This document shows positions 1 through 8,533 of a stretch of 40,128 bases of DNA, one piece after another. Within the stretch, counting starts at the first letter, position 1. The number at the start of each line of letters is the position of its first letter. Below the pieces are notes generated by a model. The model saw nothing but the letters and a program-made list of their open reading frames with translations. It did not search any database and was not told where the DNA came from. Made by a program: the position numbers and the translations under genes. This stretch comes from Parahoeflea olei (GTDB lineage Bacteria > Pseudomonadota > Alphaproteobacteria > Rhizobiales > Rhizobiaceae): contig NZ_LQZT01000016.1 in NCBI RefSeq assembly GCF_001703635.1, forward strand, positions 1-40,128, written 5' to 3'.

Positions 1-29
1 CGCTGTAAGGGAAAGAAGCGCTCCGGCGC

Positions 30-677
30 CTACATGCCCTTAAGGAACGGATTGGTGCGACGCTCTTCGCCGATCGTGCTGCCCGGTCCATGGCCGCAGA
101 TGAAATCGGTGTCGTCGCCCAAAGGAAACACCTTGGTGCGGATCGAATTGAGAAGCGTCTGGTGGTCGCCACCGGGCAGGTCGGTGCGGCCGATCGAGCC
201 CGCGAACAGCACGTCGCCCAGATGCGCGAAGCCTTCCTCGGCGCTGTAGAAGATCACATGCCCCGGCGCGTGCCCGGGCGCATGGTAGACATCGAACTCG
301 TGATTGCCGAACGTGAGCTTGTCGCCGTCGTTGAGCCAGCGGTCGGGCACGACGTTGCGCACGTCCATTTCCAGCCCGAACATCCGCGACTGTTCCTCCA
401 GGCCCGACAGCAGCACCAGGTCGGCCTCGTGCGGACCGATAATCTTCAGCCCGGTCTTCTCGCGCAACAGGTCCGCGCCGCCGGCATGGTCGATATGGCC
501 GTGGGTGAGCCAGATCGCCTCGAGCGTGAGCGCATTCTCGGACACCGTCTGCAGGATCACGTCGATATCGCCGCCGGGATCGATGACGACGCCCGAGTTC
601 GTGTCCTGGTCAAACAGCACCGTGCAGTTCTGCTGAAATGGCGTGACGGGAATGATCCCCGCGCGCAAGCTGCCCAT
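30..677 (-). CDS. MBL-fold metallo-hydrolase (glyoxalase II-like, YcbL type)
   Basis: This is a 215-residue metallo-beta-lactamase-fold hydrolase, probably cytosolic and acting on a thioester such as a glutathione conjugate. The binuclear metal motif THGHIDH lies at residues 58-64 (H59, H61, D63, H64). A second His sits in the APGHAPGH stretch, a bridging Asp in HLGDVLF, and the last His in CGHGPGS near the C-terminus. The fold and length match the short single-domain glyoxalase II relatives, which lack the long C-terminal helical domain of true GloB. The start chosen is the ATG at 677, with a GAGG about 8 bases upstream. The reading frame stays open for 53 codons further upstream, but that stretch has no family-like sequence. 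The exact substrate is unknown. Confidence 0.88.
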   Translation of the reverse strand: MGSLRAGIIPVTPFQQNCTVLFDQDTNSGVVIDPGGDIDVILQTVSENALTLEAIWLTHGHIDHAGGADLLREKTGLKIIGPHEADLVLLSGLEEQSRMFGLEMDVRNVVPDRWLNDGDKLTFGNHEFDVYHAPGHAPGHVIFYSAEEGFAHLGDVLFAGSIGRTDLPGGDHQTLLNSIRTKVFPLGDDTDFICGHGPGSTIGEERRTNPFLKGM

Positions 678-843
678 GATGGAAACCTCATGTTCGTCGT
701 TGAGCATCCGGGCAGAGTGGTGCCCGGGTGTGGCCCCTGTACTAGCCCAAACGGGGCCGAAGCTGAACCGGTTTGCGGCTCGTGCGGTAAAATGACTGGG
801 GAGCCTCGACACATCCGGGCCTCCCCCGCCCGCCACGATCCCG

Positions 844-1302
844 CTAGACCGGCAGTCCGCCGCCTTCCTTCAAGACGTCAAGAACGATCGCGGTCTTCAC
901 ATGCTGCACCGATTCATGCGGCAGCAGCACGTCGCTCACAAAGGCCGACAGGCTGCGCAGGTCCGGCGTCACCACCTTGATGATGTAGTCCATCTCGCCC
1001 GTCAGCGAATAGGCTTCGAGCACCTCCGGCAGGCTGCCGATCAGCCGGGCAAAGCGCTGGGCGTTGTCGCGGTTGTGGGTGGCGAGCGTGACCGTGATCA
1101 GGTTGACGATGCCGATTCCGAGCTTCTCGCGGTCGAGATCGGCGCGGTAGCCCTTGATATAGCCTTCCTGCTCGAGCCGCGTGCGCCGGCGCGAGCATTG
1201 CGAGGCCGACAGGTTGATCTTCTGCGCGAGCTCATGGGTGGTCAGCCGTCCGTCCTGCTGCAAAAGCCGCAGCAGCTTGCGGTCGAACTCATCCAAATGC
1301 AC
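844..1302 (-). CDS. Lrp/AsnC family transcriptional regulator
   Basis: A 152-residue feast/famine regulator. The N-terminal winged helix-turn-helix covers residues 1-60 (start DEFDRKLLRLLQQDGR, recognition helix around SASQCSRRRTRLEQEG). The C-terminal RAM effector domain covers roughly 65-145 (TGEMDYIIKVV is its signature strand-turn). The start is a GTG at 1302, supported by an AGGAGA 8 bases upstream. The gene is divergent from hppD across 167 bp. Lrp regulators beside hppD are common in alphaproteobacteria and usually control aromatic amino acid breakdown, so it probably regulates hppD and itself, with tyrosine, phenylalanine or a keto acid as likely effector (inference). Confidence 0.9.
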   Translation of the reverse strand: MHLDEFDRKLLRLLQQDGRLTTHELAQKINLSASQCSRRRTRLEQEGYIKGYRADLDREKLGIGIVNLITVTLATHNRDNAQRFARLIGSLPEVLEAYSLTGEMDYIIKVVTPDLRSLSAFVSDVLLPHESVQHVKTAIVLDVLKEGGGLPV

Positions 1303-1469
1303 GAATTCTTCTCCTTTTTCCTAGCTTATGCACAATTCACGCATCATGCCAGATCCGGACGCGACAAATGCACGCACCTTGCGGCAAATATGCGCCATCA
1401 TCGGAGGCAGTCAACAGGCGCGGGCGCTCACGATCCGCGCGGACATGAAAACGAGAGAGGAGAAACACG
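1303..1469. promoter_or_regulatory. Divergent lrp-hppD promoter region
   Basis: This 167-bp intergenic region must hold both divergent promoters. An ATGC-N9-GCAT inverted repeat at 1328-1344 in AT-richer sequence is a possible Lrp/AsnC site. Ribosome binding sites are AGGAG at both ends. The operator is only suggested by symmetry and position. Confidence 0.4.
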
Positions 1470-2579
1470 ATGGGCCCGTTCCCCCACGATGCGCCGCGCG
1501 CCGAGATTTCCGAGGACAACCCCGCCGGCACCAACGGTTTCGAATTCGTCGAATTCGCCCATCCCGAGCCCGAGGCGCTCGAAGCGTTGTTCAAGCGTAT
1601 GGGCTATGCCCCGGTGGCGCGCCACCGCTCCAAGGCGATCACCGTCTGGCGCCAGGGCGACATCAACTACATCCTCAATGCCGAGAAGGGGTCGTTTGCA
1701 GACCGCTTCGTTGCTACACACGGCCCCTGCGCGCCGTCGATGGCCTGGCGCGTGGCCGACGCCGAAAAGGCGCTGGCGCATGCGGTCTCGAAGGGCGCCG
1801 AGGAATACACCGGCGATGACAAGACGCTTGATGCGCCGGCGATCGTCGGCATCGGCGGATCGCTTCTGTATTTCATCGACACCTGGGGCGACGAAGGCTC
1901 GGCCTATGACGCCGAATTCGACTGGCTCGGCGAACGCGATCCCCGCCCCGAGGGTGCCGGCTTCTATTATCTCGACCACCTCACCCACAACGTGATCCGC
2001 GGCAACATGGACAAGTGGTGGGATTTCTACCGCGACCTGTTCAACTTCAAGCAGATCCATTTCTTCGACATCGAGGGCAAGCTCACCGGCCTCGTCTCGC
2101 GCGCGATCACCTCGCCCTGCGGCCGCATCCGCATTCCATTGAACGAATCCACCGATGACAAGAGCCAGATCGAGGAGTTCCTGCGCAAATACAATGGCGA
2201 GGGCATCCAGCACATCGCGGTCGGCACCGACGACATCTATGCCTCGACCGACTGGATTTCCGACAAGGGCGTGAAATTCATGCCGGGACCGCCCGATACC
2301 TATTACGAACAGTCGACCACTCGCGTGCACGGCCATGACGAACCGCTCGACCGGCTCAAGAAGCACGGCATCCTGATCGACGGCGAAGGCGTGGTCGACG
2401 GCGGCATGACCAAGATCCTCTTGCAGATCTTCTCGAAGACCGTGATCGGCCCGATCTTCTTCGAGTTCATCCAGCGCAAGGGTGACGAGGGGTTTGGCGA
2501 AGGCAATTTCCGCGCCCTGTTCGAATCGATCGAGGAAGACCAGATCCGCCGTGGCGTGTTCAACGACGCCGCCGAATAG
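1470..2579 (+). CDS. hppD: 4-hydroxyphenylpyruvate dioxygenase
   Basis: Converts 4-hydroxyphenylpyruvate and O2 to homogentisate and CO2 in tyrosine catabolism; soluble, Fe(II)-dependent. The 369-residue length fits bacterial HPPD. Two VOC-type domains are visible, and the three iron ligands are H170 (LDHLTHN), H248 (GIQHIAVGTDD) and E332 (FFEFIQRKG), spaced as in characterised enzymes. The C-terminal EGNFRALFESIEEDQ helix that gates the active site is intact. The start ATG follows AGGAG by 7-8 bases. Later pathway genes (hmgA, fahA, maiA) are not beside it. A perfect hairpin terminator follows the stop. Confidence 0.97.
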   Translation: MGPFPHDAPRAEISEDNPAGTNGFEFVEFAHPEPEALEALFKRMGYAPVARHRSKAITVWRQGDINYILNAEKGSFADRFVATHGPCAPSMAWRVADAEKALAHAVSKGAEEYTGDDKTLDAPAIVGIGGSLLYFIDTWGDEGSAYDAEFDWLGERDPRPEGAGFYYLDHLTHNVIRGNMDKWWDFYRDLFNFKQIHFFDIEGKLTGLVSRAITSPCGRIRIPLNESTDDKSQIEEFLRKYNGEGIQHIAVGTDDIYASTDWISDKGVKFMPGPPDTYYEQSTTRVHGHDEPLDRLKKHGILIDGEGVVDGGMTKILLQIFSKTVIGPIFFEFIQRKGDEGFGEGNFRALFESIEEDQIRRGVFNDAAE

Positions 2580-2595
2580 TAGAGGCGTAACAGCA

Positions 2596-2631
2596 AAAGG
2601 CCGGCGCTCCCACCCGGATGCGCCGGCCTTT
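2596..2631. terminator. Bidirectional terminator between hppD and ilvE fragment
   Basis: A perfect 11-bp stem, AAAGGCCGGCG (2596-2606) with CGCCGGCCTTT (2621-2631), lies between the convergent 3' ends of hppD and the ilvE fragment. T-runs leave the stem on both strands, so it can stop transcription from both sides. Confidence 0.85.
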
Positions 2632-2651
2632 GCGGTTTCAGGCGGTCGGGC

Positions 2652-3098
2652 CTACTCGGCCGCGGCCTTCCGCGGCTGCACCTCGGCCATGTAATCGTTG
2701 AGGAGGTTCCTGGTGATCTCGCCCACCGTGAAGCGGTGCGGGCCGATCTCAGAAACCGGCGTGACTTCCGCCGCGGTGCCAGTGAGGAAGCACTGGTCGA
2801 AACCGTCGAGCTCCTCCGGCATGATCGCCCGCTCGATCACCTCATAGCCGCGCTTCTTCGCAAGGCCGATCACGGTGCGGCGGGTGATGCCGTCGAGGAA
2901 ACAGTCGGGATCGGGCGTGTGGATCTTGCCGTCTTGCACGAAGAAGACGTTGGCGCCGGTGGCCTCGGCCACGCGGCCGCGCCAGTCGAGCATCAGCGCA
3001 TCCGCATAGCCGCGCGCTTCGGCACGGTGCTTGGACAGCGTGCAGATCATGTAGAGCCCAGCGGCCTTCGACTTCGACGGCGCGGTGCGCGGGTCGAC
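2652..3098 (-). pseudogene. ilvE: Branched-chain aminotransferase, C-terminal half only
   Basis: This is the C-terminal part of a fold-type IV PLP aminotransferase (leucine/isoleucine/valine and their 2-keto acids). Retained are the PLP lysine in SKSKAAGLY, the VAEATGANVFFV segment carrying the phosphate/cofactor-binding Glu, and the complete C-terminus (LTGTAAEVTPVSEIG). By family length (about 290-310 residues), about 145 N-terminal residues are missing. Similarity stops at about 3098, at a GTCGAC hexamer. Beyond it the DNA belongs to the plus-strand carnitine dehydrogenase gene. The open frame runs to an ATG at 3107, but nothing suggests a real start there. An active enzyme needs the lost N-terminal domain, so this copy should be inactive unless the junction is an assembly error. 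Confidence 0.85.
3093..3098. other. Breakpoint joining two 5'-truncated genes
   Basis: Recognisable ilvE coding (minus) ends and recognisable carnitine dehydrogenase coding (plus) begins at or within a few bases of the palindrome GTCGAC. No insertion sequence end, direct repeat or inverted repeat is seen here. It is either a deletion/rearrangement point or an assembly or cloning chimera. Confidence 0.7.
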
Positions 3099-4341
3099 AG
3101 AAGGCAAGCTGAGCTACGCCGCATCCCTTGCAGAAGCCGTGGCGGACGCCGACTGGATCCAGGAAAGCGCGCCGGAGCGGCTCGACATCAAGCATGTCAT
3201 CCTGGCCGAGATCCAGAAACACTGCCGCCCGGACGCGCTGATCGGCTCGTCGACCTCGGGCTTCAAGCCGTCGGAACTGCAACAGGGCGCCGCGCGGCCC
3301 GAACAGATCTTCGTCGCCCACCCGTTCAACCCGGTCTATCTCTTGCCGGTGATCGAGCTTGTCGGCGTGGAAGCGACGCTCACCCGCGCCGCCCAGGTGC
3401 TCGAAGCGGTCGGCATGAAGCCGCTGATCGTGCGCAAGGAGATCGATGCCCACATCGCCGACCGCTTTCTCGAAGCCGTCTGGCGCGAGGCGCTGTGGCT
3501 CGTCAAGGACGGGATTGCCACCACCCAGGAGATCGACGACGTCATCCGCTACGGCTTCGGCATGCGCTGGGCGCAGATGGGCCTGTTCGAGACCTACCGC
3601 ATCGCCGGCGGCGAAGCCGGCATGCGCCATTTCATCGCCCAGTTCGGACCCTGCCTCAGCTGGCCCTGGACCAAGCTGATGGACGTGCCGGAGCTGACCG
3701 ACGAACTCACCGACATGATCGCCGATCAGTCCGACGCCCAGTCGGGCATGCACTCGATCCGCGAGCTCGAACGCATCCGCGACGACAATCTGGTGGCGAT
3801 CATGCGGGCCTTGAAGGCGCGCAACTGGGGGTCGGGCGAACTCCTGAACCAGCACGATGCCCGCACAAAGCCGGCGCTGCCGACGGAAATCGACAAGCCG
3901 CTCACGACACTCCGGCGCGTCATTCCGATCGACTGGATGGACTACAACGGCCACATGAACGAAAGCCGCTACGGCCAGGTGTTCTCGGACGCTGGCGATG
4001 TGGTGATGGCGATGGTCGGCGCCGACAAGGATTATATCGCCGGCGGACTGTCCTATTTCACCGTCTCCAACGAGGTCGGCTATCTGAACGAGACCCGTCT
4101 CGGCGAGGCCATCCATGTGCGCACCCAGGTGCTCGAGGCCCACGGCAAGAAGCTGAGGCTTTATCACGAGATGATCCGCACCGCCGATCGCGACCTGCTG
4201 GCCACGTGTAACCAGCTGCTGATCCATGTCTCGCTCGAAACGCGCAAGTCCTGCGAGCCCGAAGGCGAGGTGCTGGCGAAGATCACCGCGCTCGGCGAAG
4301 CCCAGGCAAAACTGCCCCGTCCCGCAAGCATGCGGGACTGA
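3099..4341 (+). pseudogene. L-carnitine dehydrogenase/thioesterase fusion, N-terminally truncated
   Basis: The intact enzyme oxidises L-carnitine to 3-dehydrocarnitine with NAD. In Hyphomicrobiales it often has a C-terminal hotdog thioesterase domain, thought to hydrolyse betainyl-CoA. Numbering from an in-frame ATG at 3085, the rest of the NAD domain comes first, with the catalytic His in VAHPFNP (H79) and partner E91. Next is the 3-hydroxyacyl-CoA dehydrogenase C-terminal domain (about 115-215). The thioesterase domain follows from about 275, with its DWMDYNGHMN motif at 283-292. The GxGxxG nucleotide-binding motif and roughly 65-70 N-terminal residues are missing, cut at the junction with ilvE. 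Dehydrogenase activity should be lost; the thioesterase part could still fold. The stop is 3 bases before the SDR start, so it leads the operon. Confidence 0.83.
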
Positions 4342-4344
4342 CCG

Positions 4345-5106
4345 ATGGGCAAGCGCGTCCTCATCACCGGCGGCGGATCAGGCATCGGCAGGGCCATGGC
4401 TGAGACCTTCTCGGCCCAAGGCGACCGGGTGCTGGTGACCGACCAGGATGCGGCGGCGCTTGCCACCTGCCCGGAGGACTGGATCGCGGTTCAGGGCGAC
4501 GCCAGCGATCCCGCGCATATGCGTGAGGTGTTCGCGCGCATCGCCGCGGAGTGGGGCGGCATCGACGTGGTTTGCGCCAATGCCGGCATTGCCGGTCCCA
4601 CCGCGCTGGTCGAGGACGTCGAGCCCGAGGAGTTCCGGCGCTGCGTCGCCGTCAATCTCGAAGGCGCATTCCTGGCCGCGAAATACGCAGCGCCGATGAT
4701 GAAGGCGCAGAAATCCGGCGCGATCATCATCACCTCCTCCAATGCCGGCCTCTATGGCTTCCCCAACCGCGCGCCCTATGCGTCGGCCAAATGGGCTGTG
4801 CTGGGGTTGATGAAGACGCTGGCGATGGAACTCGGCCCCTTTGGCATCCGCGCCAATGCGATCGCGCCGGGCTGCGTCGAAGGCCCGCGCATCGACGGCG
4901 TGATCGAACGCGAGGCGCGCGCCAAGGGCACGACGCCCGAGGTGATCCGCGCCGGCTATGAAGCGGGCGTGTCGATGCGCTCCTTCGTCACCGCCCAGGA
5001 CGTCGCCAACATGGCGGCCTTTCTTGCCTCCGACGGCGCCCGCCTGGTTTCGGGCCAGGTGATCGCCGTCGACGGCCATACGGAAAACCCCGACCCGAAG
5101 GTGTAA
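4345..5106 (+). CDS. SDR family NAD(P)-dependent oxidoreductase
   Basis: A 253-residue classical short-chain dehydrogenase, cytosolic. Its features are the TGGGSGIG cofactor motif (8-15), NAG at 79-81, a catalytic Ser around 131-132 and YASAK with Y145 and K149. D33 after the second strand suggests NAD rather than NADP. It starts 3 bases after the carnitine dehydrogenase stop and ends 3 bases before the acyl-CoA dehydrogenase, so it is co-transcribed. In this setting it may act on a 3-hydroxyacid or its CoA ester, for example acetoacetate/3-hydroxybutyrate released from 3-dehydrocarnitine; that role is inference. Confidence 0.9.
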   Translation: MGKRVLITGGGSGIGRAMAETFSAQGDRVLVTDQDAAALATCPEDWIAVQGDASDPAHMREVFARIAAEWGGIDVVCANAGIAGPTALVEDVEPEEFRRCVAVNLEGAFLAAKYAAPMMKAQKSGAIIITSSNAGLYGFPNRAPYASAKWAVLGLMKTLAMELGPFGIRANAIAPGCVEGPRIDGVIEREARAKGTTPEVIRAGYEAGVSMRSFVTAQDVANMAAFLASDGARLVSGQVIAVDGHTENPDPKV

Positions 5107-5109
5107 GAC

Positions 5110-6273
5110 ATGGATTTCGGACTGACCCAGGAACAGGAGATGATCGTCGAGACCACGCGGGCCTTCGTCGAGAACGAACTCTACCCGCACGAGGCCGAGG
5201 TCGAACGCTCCGGCCATCTCGACATGGATCTGGTGCGCGAGTTGCAGAAGAAGGCGATCGCCGCCGGTCTCTACGCCGCCAACATTCCCGAGCAATTCGG
5301 TGGTGCCGGTCTCGATACGCCGACCTGGCTGCTCTACGAGAAGGAACTCGGCCGCGCCAATTACGCGCTGCACTGGACCTGCGTGGCGCGGCCCTCGAAC
5401 ATCCTGTGCGCCGGCACGCCCGAACAGCGTGCGAAATATCTCGAGCCCTGCGTGGCGGGCGAGAAGTGGGATTGCCTGGCGATGACCGAGCCGGGCGCGG
5501 GCTCCGACCTGCGCGGCATGAAGGCGAGCGCCACGCAGGACGGGTCGGACTGGGTGCTCAACGGTACCAAGCACTTCATCTCGCATGCCGACATCGCCGA
5601 TTTTACCATCGCCTTCATGGCGACCGGCGAAGAGGACACGCCGAGGGGCAAGAAGAAGCTGATCACCGCCTTCTTCATCGACAAGGGCACGCCCGGTTAC
5701 GCCGTCCGCGAGGGTTACCGCAACGTCTCCCACCGCGGCTACACCAATGCGATTCTCGAATTTGACAATTGCCGTGTGCCCGCCGAGAACGTGCTCGGCG
5801 AAGTCCACAAGGGCTTCGAGGTCGCCAACACCTGGCTCGGCGCTACGCGCCTGCAGGTCGGTGCCACCTGTCTCGGCCGCGCCGACCGCGCCTTCAGGCA
5901 CGCGGTCGAATGGGCGGCGACGCGCGAACAGTTCGGCCAGCCGATAGGCAAGTTCCAGGGCGTCTCCTTCAAGCTCGCCGACATGGCGACCGAAATGAAG
6001 GCGGCCGAGCTGATGATCCTCGAAGCCGGCTGGAAATTCGATCGCGGCGAGGCCACCGACGCCGACATGGCCATGGCCAAGCTCAAGGCCACCGAAATGC
6101 TCGCCATGGTCGCCGACGAGGCGATCCAGATCCATGGCGGCATGGGGCTGATGGATGAACTCCCGCTCGAACGCATCTGGCGCGACGCCCGCATCGAGCG
6201 CATCTGGGAAGGCACGTCGGAGATCCAGCGCCACATCATCAGCCGCGCCTTGCTGAGGCCGTTCGGTGCGTAA
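5110..6273 (+). CDS. Acyl-CoA dehydrogenase (candidate gamma-butyrobetainyl-CoA dehydrogenase)
   Basis: A 387-residue FAD-dependent acyl-CoA dehydrogenase that introduces an alpha,beta double bond and passes electrons to ETF. It has the N-terminal helical domain (QEQEMIVETTRAFVENEL), the central beta-domain signatures CLAMTEPGAGSD and the substrate loop, and the C-terminal helical domain ending in WEGTSEIQRHII, where E367 is the expected catalytic base. QIHGGMG, an FAD-binding element, is present. In a carnitine-type operon the likely substrate is gamma-butyrobetainyl-CoA, giving crotonobetainyl-CoA; this rests on the neighbours rather than on specificity residues. Confidence 0.9.
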   Translation: MDFGLTQEQEMIVETTRAFVENELYPHEAEVERSGHLDMDLVRELQKKAIAAGLYAANIPEQFGGAGLDTPTWLLYEKELGRANYALHWTCVARPSNILCAGTPEQRAKYLEPCVAGEKWDCLAMTEPGAGSDLRGMKASATQDGSDWVLNGTKHFISHADIADFTIAFMATGEEDTPRGKKKLITAFFIDKGTPGYAVREGYRNVSHRGYTNAILEFDNCRVPAENVLGEVHKGFEVANTWLGATRLQVGATCLGRADRAFRHAVEWAATREQFGQPIGKFQGVSFKLADMATEMKAAELMILEAGWKFDRGEATDADMAMAKLKATEMLAMVADEAIQIHGGMGLMDELPLERIWRDARIERIWEGTSEIQRHIISRALLRPFGA

Positions 6274-6283
6274 TCGACGTTTA

Positions 6284-6400
6284 CCCCCCTCTGCCCTGTC
6301 GGGCATCTCCCCCACAAGGGGGGAGATGGGTGTTGCGCGATCTCACCCCAACCAATCTCCCCCCTTGAGGGGGAGATGTCGCGGAGCGACAGAGGGGGGG
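6284..6400. repeat. Pair of facing palindromic intergenic repeats (REP/BIME-like)
   Basis: Two palindromic units face each other. The left has a CTCCCCC...GGGGGAG core (about 6306-6326). The right has a CTCCCCCCTT...GGGGGAG core (about 6357-6376), with flanking arms CCCCCCTCTG (6284-6293) and CAGAGGGGGG (6390-6399). Both units fold into hairpins and together they form a larger inverted repeat. Elements of this look are scattered in many rhizobial genomes. It lies inside the operon between the acyl-CoA dehydrogenase and the CoA ligase, where it could act as an mRNA stability or attenuation element. Confidence 0.8.
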
Positions 6401-6467
6401 AATGCCGCATCAATATGTCCGACCTTTTGCCCTTTGATATCTGCGGACCTCACGCGAGGCACTTTCC

Positions 6468-8513
6468 ATGCCTGATCTCTCCCGCCTTTTGCGGCCCCGG
6501 TCGATTGCGCTGTTCGGCGGCGGCTGGGCCGTCAATGTCGTGGCGCAGCTGCAGAAATCCGGCTTCGACGGCGAGATCTGGCCGGTCAACCCGAAGCGTG
6601 CCGACATTCTCGGCGTGCCATGCCTGGCCTCGATCGACGATCTGCCGGGCGCGCCCGACGCGAGTTTCGTGGGCGTCAACCGCGACGCCACCATCGAGGT
6701 GATCGAGCGTCTGAGTGCCATGGGGGCGGGCGGGGCGACCTGTTTCGCTTCTGGTTTCCTGGAGAGCGAAGCCGAAACCGCCGGCGGCGCGGAACTGCAG
6801 GCGCGGCTGATCGAAGCCGCGGGTCCGATGCCGATCCTCGGTCCCAACTGCTACGGGCTTCTGAATTATCTCGACACTGTCACGCTGTGGCCCGACCAGC
6901 ATGGCGGCGAGCGGGTGGCGAGCGGCGTCGCCATCGTTGCCCAGTCCTCCAACATCGCCATCAACATGACGATGCAGGCGCGCGGCCTGCCGATCGCCTA
7001 TGTGGTGGCCGCCGGCAACCAGGCCCAGACCGGCGCCAGCGAGATCGCCGAGGCGCTCATCGACGACGACCGCGTCACGGCCATCGGCCTCTATCTCGAA
7101 GGCTTCGGCGACCTGCGCGCGCTCGAAGCCTTCGCGGCCAAGGCGCGGGCCAAGGCCAAGCCGGTGGTCGCCATCAAGATCGGCCGGTCCGACAAGGCGC
7201 GCGCGGCGACGATGACACATACCGCCTCGCTCGCGGGCAGCGCCGCCGCCGGCTCCGCGCTGCTGAAGCGGCTCGGCATCGTCGAGGTCGAGACCATCGC
7301 GGTGTTTCTCGAAACGCTGAAGTTGATGCATCAGGTCGGCCCGCTGCGGGGCGCGTCTGTCTGTTCGGTCAGCTGCTCGGGCGGCGAGGCGAGCCTGATG
7401 GCGGATCTGAGCACCGGCTCCCATCTCGAGTTCAGCGAGTTTGCGCCCGAGGCGCGCGCGGCGCTGAAGGCCGAGCTCGGCCCGATCGTCACCATCGCCA
7501 ACCCGCTCGACTACCACACCTTCATCTGGGGCGACACGCCGCGCATGACGCGGGTGTTCGCGACCGTGATGCGCGGTGGCTTCGACCTCTCGGTCTTCGT
7601 GCTCGACATGCCGCGCGCCGACCGCTGCGACCCGTCCGGCTACCAATGCGCGGTGGACGCGATCCTGGCGGCCAAGGCCGAAACCGGCGCGCGCGTCGCT
7701 GTTCTTTCGAGCCTGCCTGAAAACATGTCCGATCACTTCACCCGCGCCTTCATGGAAGGCGGCGTCGCGGTGCTGCACGGCATGAGCGAAGGGATTGCCG
7801 CGATCAGCGCCGCCATCGCCGCTGGCCGCTTCGGCGCCGAAGCGCCCGAACCGCTGCTGCTTGCCACGGATGCGGTGGCAGCGTCCTCGCTGCTCGATGA
7901 AGCCACCTCCAAGCAGGCGCTTGCGGCATTCGGGCTCGGCGTTCCGCGTTCGGTTGCCGCGCACTCAATTGGCGAGCTTCTGGAGAAGGCGGCGAGCCTC
8001 AAGTTTCCGCTGGCGCTCAAGGGCACCGGCGTCGCCCACAAGAGCGAAGCCGGTCTGGTGGCTCTGAACCTTGGCGACGCGGCCGCGCTCGATGCGGCAG
8101 CGCGCGCGATGCAGGCCTCCGCCACCGGGTTCCTGGCCGAGGAAATGGCCGTGGGCGGGCTCGCCGAGATCCTGGTCGGCGTCACGCGCGACCCGACCGG
8201 CGCCTTCATGCTGACGCTCGGGGCGGGGGGCGTGCTCACCGAGATCCTCGGCGACACCGTGAGCCTTTTGCTGCCCGCCACGCGGGCCGATATCCTGGGG
8301 GCGCTCGACAGCCTCAGGATCGCGCCACTGCTCGCGGGCTATCGCGGCAAGCCGCCTGTCGACCGTGACGCGCTCTGCGATGCGGTGCTCGCGATCTGCC
8401 TCTATGCTGCGGCCCATGCCGACAGACTCGTCGAACTCGAAGTCAATCCGCTGATCGCGCGAGCCGGCGACGCCGTCGCCGTCGATGCGCTGATCCGCCT
8501 TGCCGACATCTGA
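6468..8513 (+). CDS. NDP-forming acyl-CoA ligase (acetate--CoA ligase family)
   Basis: A 681-residue single-chain NDP-forming acyl-CoA synthetase that activates a carboxylate through an acyl phosphate and a phosphohistidine. Domains run in this order: CoA-binding Rossmann (1-130, RSIALFGGG near the start), succinyl-CoA-ligase-like domains (about 150-440) with the phospho-acceptor H251 in MTHTASLAGS, and ATP-grasp (about 470-681: KGTGVAHKSEAGLV, then VELEVNPL near the C-terminus). The domain order is that of fused ACD enzymes. Known carnitine pathways often use AMP-forming ligases such as CaiC. Here this protein is the only ligase in the cluster and probably activates gamma-butyrobetaine, crotonobetaine or carnitine (inference). 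It starts about 70 bp after the palindromic repeat. Confidence 0.88.
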   Translation: MPDLSRLLRPRSIALFGGGWAVNVVAQLQKSGFDGEIWPVNPKRADILGVPCLASIDDLPGAPDASFVGVNRDATIEVIERLSAMGAGGATCFASGFLESEAETAGGAELQARLIEAAGPMPILGPNCYGLLNYLDTVTLWPDQHGGERVASGVAIVAQSSNIAINMTMQARGLPIAYVVAAGNQAQTGASEIAEALIDDDRVTAIGLYLEGFGDLRALEAFAAKARAKAKPVVAIKIGRSDKARAATMTHTASLAGSAAAGSALLKRLGIVEVETIAVFLETLKLMHQVGPLRGASVCSVSCSGGEASLMADLSTGSHLEFSEFAPEARAALKAELGPIVTIANPLDYHTFIWGDTPRMTRVFATVMRGGFDLSVFVLDMPRADRCDPSGYQCAVDAILAAKAETGARVAVLSSLPENMSDHFTRAFMEGGVAVLHGMSEGIAAISAAIAAGRFGAEAPEPLLLATDAVAASSLLDEATSKQALAAFGLGVPRSVAAHSIGELLEKAASLKFPLALKGTGVAHKSEAGLVALNLGDAAALDAAARAMQASATGFLAEEMAVGGLAEILVGVTRDPTGAFMLTLGAGGVLTEILGDTVSLLLPATRADILGALDSLRIAPLLAGYRGKPPVDRDALCDAVLAICLYAAAHADRLVELEVNPLIARAGDAVAVDALIRLADI

Positions 8514-8533
8514 ATGCGAAAGGACGAAACATC

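Noticed and set aside
3050..3150. IS-mediated explanation for the ilvE/dehydrogenase junction
   Set aside because: No inverted repeats, target duplications or transposase remnants are present near the breakpoint.
2842..4227. Minus-strand 461-codon open frame crossing the ilvE/carnitine dehydrogenase junction
   Set aside because: It is out of frame with ilvE and antisense to the dehydrogenase, so it is not a genuine fusion protein.
4378..6315. Minus-strand 645-codon open frame opposite the SDR and acyl-CoA dehydrogenase genes
   Set aside because: It is antisense to two clear enzymes, has no domain and is an artefact of high GC codon bias.
6284..6400. CRISPR-like repeats
   Set aside because: There are only two palindromic units in inverted orientation, with no regular spacers and no cas genes.
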